A stretch of DNA of 64,000 nt, taken from NCBI GenBank assembly GCA_008638375.1, contig CM018032.1:3739001-3803000 (forward strand), read 5' to 3'. Position 1 is the first letter of the stretch. Each line of letters opens with the position of its first letter. This DNA is from Nyssa sinensis (taxonomy: Eukaryota; Streptophyta; Magnoliopsida; Cornales; Nyssaceae). Position numbers and translations under genes: made by a program. The notes under the pieces are model-generated. The model saw only the letters and a program-made list of their open reading frames with translations, ran no database searches and was not told where the DNA came from. Below, in pieces: positions 57,581 through 64,000 of this stretch.

Positions 57581-59862
57581 ACCAAAGAAATAGCTTCTGA
57601 TACAAAAGTACAAAATATTTGCTGTCAAACTTACAAAAGGGGGTCTAGTGACCTTCTCTAGGGTTTGAGCACAGTTCATAGAATTGCTGCTGCTTGTAGT
57701 GGCACTATGAACTGAAGCTTCTGACTTGCTTTTGCCAATAGAGTTCACAGGTAGAGGTTGAAATGGCAACCTTTCTGCTGTACCCTTCATTTCTGTCATC
57801 TCTGGTTCCAACCTTGCACGAATTCTGGAGGCAGGCCTCCCCGATTTTCGTTCTTGGAGTACTTTTGGTGTCTGGTTCTCTTTATCTGTAAAGGAAAGTG
57901 TGTCTTCTTCTGGTTGGATGTTTGGTTTAACAAGATTCTTCAAAGATGATGATCTGTGTGAATTGTAATGCTTGATTTCTTCTGCCTGGTCCAACTTCTT
58001 CATGGACCTCAATAGAAGAGTATTTGGTGTGAAATTCTCCTTGTCTGGAGTAAAGGATTCTTCTTCATCCCCATGTAAATCAGCAAAGAGAGCCTTTGAG
58101 ATCAACTTATTTTCAATATCCTCATGATTCAGCGGCTCAAATTCGGCATTGATATCAACTCCTGTGCTGCTTCCTCTGCTCCTGCCTGTTTGAATCTGAA
58201 GAACACCAGCAGGCTTACCTCGTCTCGACCAAATGCTGCGCAAGCTAGAAAAGGAAAGTGTGTCTTCTTCTGGTTGGATATTTGGTTTAACAATATTCTT
58301 CAAAGATGATGATCTGTGTGAATTGTAATGCTCGATTTCTTCTGCCTGGTCCAACTTCTTCATGGACCTCAATAGAAGAGTATTTGGTGTGAAATTCTCA
58401 TTGTCTGGAGTAAAGGATTCTTCTTCATCCCCATGTAAATCAGCGAAAAGAGCCTTTGAGATCAACTTATTTTCAATATCCTCATGATTCAGTGGCTCAA
58501 ATTTGGCATTGATATCAACTCTTGTGCTGCTTCCTCTACTCCTGCCTGTTTGAATCTGAAGAACACTAGCAGGCTTTCCTTGTCTTGACCAAATGCTGTG
58601 CAGGCAAGACTTTAGCTCTGATCTTATTGGAGGACTTTCTGGATTTTCTCTTTGAGACAGTCCAGTGGCAGAGGGAGCTTGTGGGGTCCGGTTTTCTTTT
58701 TCGAATTTTTGACACTCAATCTCTGAGAGAACATTCCCACCGGGCATAGAAGAGTTCAAAGATTTTGTTACAAGAGCTCCAGACCATAGGCTTGAAATTT
58801 CACTTTGTTCTTGATCTTCTCTTAATGGGCTTTCAGGATCTTGTTTTCCAGACAGTTCTGTGCCAAAGAGAGATTCTGAAGTAGGGTTCTCTTTGTCATC
58901 CTGGTGATATTCGATTGTTGAGAGAACAATGCCACTGGGAAAATATGAATTCAAAGATTCTGTTGGGAGGGGCTGATAGCTGGGGCTTGAAATTTTGCTC
59001 TTTTCAGGGGTTTTTGTTGACGAGCACTGGTTTTCAGAAAATGTAGGCTTGAAGTTTCCCACCAAATTTGACTTTGGCTCTGACCTAGTGCGGCTCTCTC
59101 GTCTTTTACTTTCCGATAGTACTTCTGAAACAACACGAGTTTCTGGGTTCTGGCTTTCTTTTTCAAATTGTTGATTTTCAGTCTCCGAAAAAGCTATCCC
59201 TATGGCTAAAAACGAATTCACAGACTCTCTGGCAAGTGGCCCAGGGCAGGGGCTAAGGATTTCACTTTGTTCACAATCTTTCCTTAACGGGCTCATGTTT
59301 TCTGATTTTTCTTCACCAGAAAATGAAGAATCCAAGTATTCCGGCAAAGGAGGTGCCGATGGGATCACATTCTCCAGAGACATTTCTGAGTTCACATCAG
59401 AATATAACGATTCCATACCTTCCAAATCATTACCCAGCGACTGAATTGAATTATTTACAACAGACAAACAATTCTCATCCTAAAAAATTTTAAAAAACAG
59501 AATCAAAAACATTTCAACAAACACTTTCTATGCATTCAACATTTCTTGCAAATTTTGACCATTCGAAACTGACCTCCTGATGTGTTTCTTCTTTTTCCTC
59601 TGCCGGTGCCAGAACATCCAACGGCGATACAAACGGGCTGTCCAAATCATAAGCACGGCTCAACGGAACCCAATGCAGCCTGTAGACCCTACTGGACCCG
59701 CCGAGCTGAATTGAATCGCCCTCGTTTAGCTGTACTCGAACCCCTGGTTCGATCTTCTTCTCCAAAACCCAAGTCCCATGTACTAGAAGGACAAGATGAA
59801 CCAATCAGAACCAAGAACCCATCAAATTATATAATATACATATATGTGTGTGTGTGTGTGTG

Positions 59863-59942
<80 letters not shown>

Positions 59943-60269
59943 GAGAATTGAACAATTACCAGACGATAAATCGACTACTGAGAGCTTCAGCGAAGAGGGT
60001 TTGGAGTGGATTCGGAGATGGAATCTGCTGATGCTGGGGTGCTCCAACCTGATGTTGCAATCTGGATGTCGTCCAACAAGCAAGGTTTCTTCGGTTTCTT
60101 GAACTGATTGGTCATCATTTTCTATGGATTCAATAGATTTGGGTCCAGAGATCGAAGGTGGGTTGTCCAGGACGAAGATGTTCTTGAGAATGGCATTGTT
60201 CTTGAGGACAGTAAATACTGGGATTTTCTTCTCTTGTTCATCTGATTTGCCTTCTTTCTTGTCAGCCAT
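56508..60269 (-). CDS. PS1: PS1 (PARALLEL SPINDLE 1), FHA and PIN domain protein
   Basis: Exons (minus strand): 60269-59960, 59782-59574, 59479-57635, 57498-57363, 57274-56886, 56750-56508; all introns GT-AG, joined frame 3132 bases, 1043 residues. Arabidopsis PS1 controls spindle orientation at meiosis II; loss gives unreduced pollen. The N-terminal FHA domain (about 63-135) shows GRHPDCNIRLEHPSISRFH and VHGTWV, a phosphothreonine-binding fold. Exon 3 (174-788) encodes a long Ser/Glu-rich, probably disordered middle. The C-terminal PIN-like domain begins at about 797 with KRKWNMVVDSTCLL (acidic Asp804) and includes LLTNDVTLKIKAMAE. The middle contains a 120-residue tandem duplication (about 464-583 and 584-703) and three weaker ~62-residue repeats before it. 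Arabidopsis PS1 is longer, about 1,480 residues as I recall. The splice of exon 4 is supported by the PIN match. Confidence 0.93.
57537..57576. repeat. (TA)n microsatellite in PS1 intron 3
   Basis: About 20 TA units inside the 136-bp intron between exons 3 and 4. Confidence 0.9.
57891..58610 (-). repeat. 360-bp in-frame tandem duplication in PS1 exon 3
   Basis: Copies 58610-58251 and 58250-57891 are nearly identical; landmark AAGGAAAGTGTGTCTTCTTC starts at 57891 and 58251. The period of exactly 360 bases (120 codons) keeps the frame. Each unit encodes SIWSR-GKPA.., ALFADLHGDEEESFTPD and RSMKKLDQAEEI. Confidence 0.95.
59843..59939. repeat. Compound microsatellite in PS1 intron 1
   Basis: Runs of GT, CT, TA and GA follow one another without a gap and end about 20 bases from the intron 1 donor. 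The coding strand reads as a long CT tract after the donor. Confidence 0.9.
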
Positions 60270-60539
60270 GGTGGGGGAGTTGGGGCCAAAGGTTCTTTGT
60301 TGGATTTGGTATAGTGGTGGGTTTGGTGGGTTCCTGAAAAAAGTGCTACGTTTGTTCTTTGAAATGGGAGTTATCGGGGTTTTTCGAATTGATTCTTGAA
60401 ATTTTGAAATGGTGACCGTTAGGAATTTCTTGTAACGGCTATTTAATTCAATTTAATTCCAAATTGTTGACAATGTGTTTCAAACTTTCGAGTGTAATGA
60501 TTGGGTCTTTGTTACCTTCTTGAATATAAATAAGCCAAC

Positions 60540-60571
<32 letters not shown>

Positions 60572-61197
60572 ATTAAATATTGAATCACATGATTTGATAA
60601 ATGGTATAAAACTAATAATGTATTATTGGATCATTTGAAATTTAAATTTTAAAATGATGTATCAATGAACAAATCAATTGGGATTTTTGTTTTTGATCTC
60701 TTTTATTATTGGAATAATATAAAATAGGATAATTTCTTTTGTTTTTATAAAAAGAACAATCAACATTTTATTCATTGTGGGAAATTGAAGGACTTGTTTG
60801 GGCTTTATAAGTTCTATATATCAAACTTGAATGTATAATATAGTTAGACAAAGCCTAGTCTTGTATCCTAATGAATCCTAGAAGTGACTGGTTTATTCAA
60901 TAAATCTTCTTGATCTCCATTCAACAAGAATGAGTTTTAAATTGTGATTTGTGACCAAACATGAAGAGGCTTGTATCAGTATCACATTTGTGTGTTGTGT
61001 GCCAGCTGAAAACATTGCAGAATTAAAGGTCACCAAATTCTGCAAATCTAATCTAAACATACAATATGAAGGCAGTCAGTCTCTAGGAAGGATTCTCATT
61101 AATTCATATCTACATCCAAGATAAAGACTAGTTCTAAATTGAACTAAAAGGTAAAGCAGCAAGGTCTACTTTGGTAATATTATAAAAAGAGAATTGT
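60270..61197. other. PS1 upstream region
   Basis: Presumed PS1 leader and promoter. A (TA)n run lies at 60540-60566. No other gene is seen. Confidence 0.5.
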
Positions 61198-64000
61198 GTC
61201 ATGCCCCAAGTCCATATAGACCCGGGTTGTGATTGATATTTCTTTAGTATATTGAGTAATATTAAAGTTACCTAATCTTGATTTAATGAATTTTCCTATT
61301 TACTAATCCTCTTCTATACATTATTTCTTAAATTCCCACATATCAAAAACAAGAAAAAAAAATCAGATTCCTTAGGATAAAAGAAGAAAACCACCTATAG
61401 TTCATTTCTTTTCCGTTCACTAAATAGTTCAGCCCTATTTGGAATCCTATATCACCCAAATCATAAAACCTGATACCTTGAGCTTTTTAGAGAATGTTCC
61501 ATTATAAGTCTAGTTTCCACAGGATTTGAAAGCACTAAAAAAGAAGAAGCTTGAGGACGAAGGAAGTTTTATTGAGAATAAAACTGTTATACACACCCAG
61601 ATGCATGAGAAACTCAAATTTGTGGTGAGTCTCCAGATAAAGGAAAGTTTGAGAGGATAGTGGCACATAGATCCTTAATTACAGGTAAGGCCAACCACCT
61701 TATTGTGTAACTTTGGAGCTAGGAAACATGTTTGGTATTCCCTATCCAATCAACAAGCTAGAGTCTCAAATGAATAAACTCGCTATGGATAGAAGAAATA
61801 GAAAATGAGATATGACTTAGTGATTTAGTCAAGATCATAGTAATAATGATGTAAGTAGACAAGTAACTTTCTTCTACAAAGAGATGATTCTCGAAGTACA
61901 AGAATGAACTTTAAAGAGCATAGAGAGAATAGTTCAACTAAGTTTGGCACATTAAGAATAGAAAATTGTAAAAGATTTGATGGGTAAGAATTGATCACCA
62001 ATAGAAATAAACACAAAACTCTTATGATTAGAGATGATCTAAAGTAATCAAAAGCTATTGGAATCAACCAAATATGAAACCATAAACTACGAAGTAATGA
62101 AATATAGGTCTTGTAAGTAACGAGCACAATACTACTCTAAAGAATTTCCTAATGCCTTATGAACCTCCAGTGTAAGAAAAGGAAAAGATTCTTTTGTATT
62201 AACAAGAACTTAACACATGGAGACTGTGAGTGCAACTAGCCCTAACTCAAGGGTACTCATGAAACTAAGAATCCAAAACTTATAAGTAAAGTCGTGTGAG
62301 GCAACTATAGTTAACTAACACAGCCAAAAGCAATGTTATAGGAAACCATGACTATGAAAAGAAAATAAGAAAGATTGCCACGTGATTGATGACTTTTAAA
62401 GTCTAATGAGATCTGATGATCGAATAGGAGTAAGGCCTACCGTCGGTCAATGCTCAAGTAAGATAGCCATGAAATAACGGTCAGTAAAAGACTAATGAAT
62501 CTAAAGAACCATGAAAATTGTTATAGACCAAACGATTAAGGAAACAACTAACGATGGCAGAAGTCATAAAACTTTAAGACTAAGGTTAATCAAAATTGAA
62601 ACTCGATAATCAGCTACAAGTTTAATGACAAACTAAGCACAACTTCAATCAAAGAAATACATGTAAAGAAACTAATGATAGAAACTGAAAGGTTAGTGAA
62701 TTAGGTATTCCTATACCATAAGCACCCTTCGATAAGTTTGCTCACACTTAAAGAAGTAAAAAGCTAAACATGCCACTATACTTCAACTCATGAGACAAGT
62801 AGAAAGGCACAAATACGTAAGGGTTCGGACAATGATAGGGAAGAAATGGAAGAACTAAGTTCCTAAATTCTTCCAACCCATGAAAGCAAGGTAAGTGTAA
62901 CAAATGGCACAATGCCAATAAGTCGACCCATAAATGAGAAGAAAGAGGATTGATTTACCTTAAAATAAAAGGATTCATGAAATGGACTTACGTATAAGAA
63001 CCTTAAATAATTAAAAAGAATAAAGGTTAAAAGTTGCTTTTACATTAATAAAGCTTGTAATGCAAAAGAGGCACGAATAGACTAACTTGGTAAGAGGCAA
63101 GGGAAATCATGACGTAAAAAAGTAAGATAAAATTTCTAAAACTCACGAATAGAGTCAAATAGACAATAGAAGCCTAAGGAAATGATATTGTAGGTCAGAC
63201 AATCAAATTTGTAAAGTAAGTCCAAAAGAAGAATTCACAACCAAGAAAGAAGAACTAGAAAGAACTAGCTAAGGACTCTGTCTTTAAAACAGAACAAAGT
63301 TATTGGTTGGTCCCATGGTGTGAAACAAACTTAGAAGGGAGATTGAATATGTTTGTACTAACTTTTTCAATTTCATCAATTTTTCAACCACAACACTAAC
63401 AACTACCAATATTGAACAATACATAAATTGTAAAACATATCAATATTCAAAAAATATCAACAATTCAATTATATGCCCAATCCATCCAATATAGTAATTA
63501 TGTAGTGTTCAACATACAAACCATTTAACTCAAGCCTGATTGATTCACTAATCCAATTCAATTGTCAATTTCACAATTCTAGTAGAAATTAGACTATGTG
63601 ATCAATTATCAATTCCACAATTTAATTTGTTATTCCAATTTCACAATTAAGGTTCTCAATTACTCAATTAAAGATCAAATTTCACAATTCATAAAAACCT
63701 AAATCTCTATATAGTGGTAGCAATCAATTCTAGCAAATTGCAAATTCTAAAGCATGAAGAGTAAGAGAAATTACAAACCGAAGTGATGACGGAGAAACTA
63801 CCAAGGAAAACTATCCAGGGTGTAAAACTCCGGAGCTAGCCATGCTCATGGAAGAGTTTCACTATGAGTGAGATTGAATTACAATGCGACGAAGAATCGG
63901 TCTAAGTACTTCAAGCACTGTTCTACTCGTTCCCGTCTTCAATCTCCTTTGAATCCACAAGCTTCCTCCATAGTCAAAATCTTCATGCAACCAAATGCTC
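61198..64000. other. Unassigned, possibly LTR-element derived
   Basis: No recognisable gene. At 61198 the sequence TGTCATGCCCCAAGTCC looks like the start of a large plant LTR, and 61800-63300 is A-rich non-coding DNA in the style of the residual interior at 46428-47253. No second LTR, target duplication or pol domain is seen, so this is only a suspicion. Confidence 0.3.

Noticed and set aside
57359..59467. Single 702-codon open frame as the PS1 gene body
   Set aside because: It reads through intron 3 (the TA repeat translates as an IYIYIY run) and misses the exon 4 splice that gives the PIN motif KRKWNMVVDSTCLL. The spliced model fits the family better.

Overview
This window is plant nuclear DNA, almost certainly from a eudicot. 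It is AT-rich, its genes have GT-AG introns, it is crowded with Copia and large TGTAAC-type LTR elements, and it carries plant-only proteins (STOP1, PS1, the plastid pyruvate dehydrogenase E2). I cannot name the species. Repeat density suggests a medium or large genome.

Three intact-looking genes stand out. (1) A six-exon minus-strand gene, 24525 to 15989, encodes the dihydrolipoamide acetyltransferase (E2) of plastid pyruvate dehydrogenase. Every exon junction can be placed and the joined frame gives 468 residues. Its third intron is about 6.3 kb and holds a LINE remnant and a degenerate ~200-bp tandem array. (2) A plus-strand gene, 53169-54758, encodes the zinc-finger transcription factor STOP1 in a single coding exon behind a 5'UTR intron. 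(3) A six-exon minus-strand gene, 60269-56508, encodes a 1043-residue FHA plus PIN protein, PS1 (PARALLEL SPINDLE 1). It faces STOP1 tail to tail and carries a recent in-frame 360-bp tandem duplication. As I recall the Arabidopsis map, PS1 (At1g34355), STOP1 (At1g34370) and the E2 gene EMB3003 (At1g34430) are close neighbours. The window therefore looks like a conserved microsyntenic block inflated by transposons.

Layout. 1-2093: part of a large LTR, reversed, inserted in a decayed Copia (2094-3315). 4205-15295: a degraded cytosolic sulfotransferase cluster. Copy A is split by a very young Copia element (4928-9908, TSD CTACC). A promoter-plus-start stub lies at 11497-11985, and copy C on the minus strand is broken by deletions. 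CACTA-like repeats and a SIRE-like solo LTR lie between them. 15989-24525: E2. 24526-33290: intergenic DNA with an older complete-length Copia (27267-32090, TSD ATTTT) and a fold-back element. 36640-43625: a decayed PIF/Harbinger transposase and its Myb/SANT-like partner, followed by an ORF with an RNase H1-type hybrid-binding domain and a hydrophobic tail; a 3.7-kb solo LTR sits inside the transposase. 43814-50432: an LTR element with a truncated 5' LTR, almost no interior and a 3.2-kb 3' LTR. 50640-50894: a Stowaway-type MITE. 51500-60269: STOP1 and PS1. 60270-64000: no recognisable gene.

The three host genes have unrelated roles: plastid acetyl-CoA supply, acid and aluminium tolerance, and meiosis II spindle orientation. 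They do not form a pathway. The main interest lies in the synteny, the PS1 duplication, the nested insertions, the antisense tRNA-like modules inside the large LTRs, and the hybrid-binding-domain ORF beside the Harbinger remnant.
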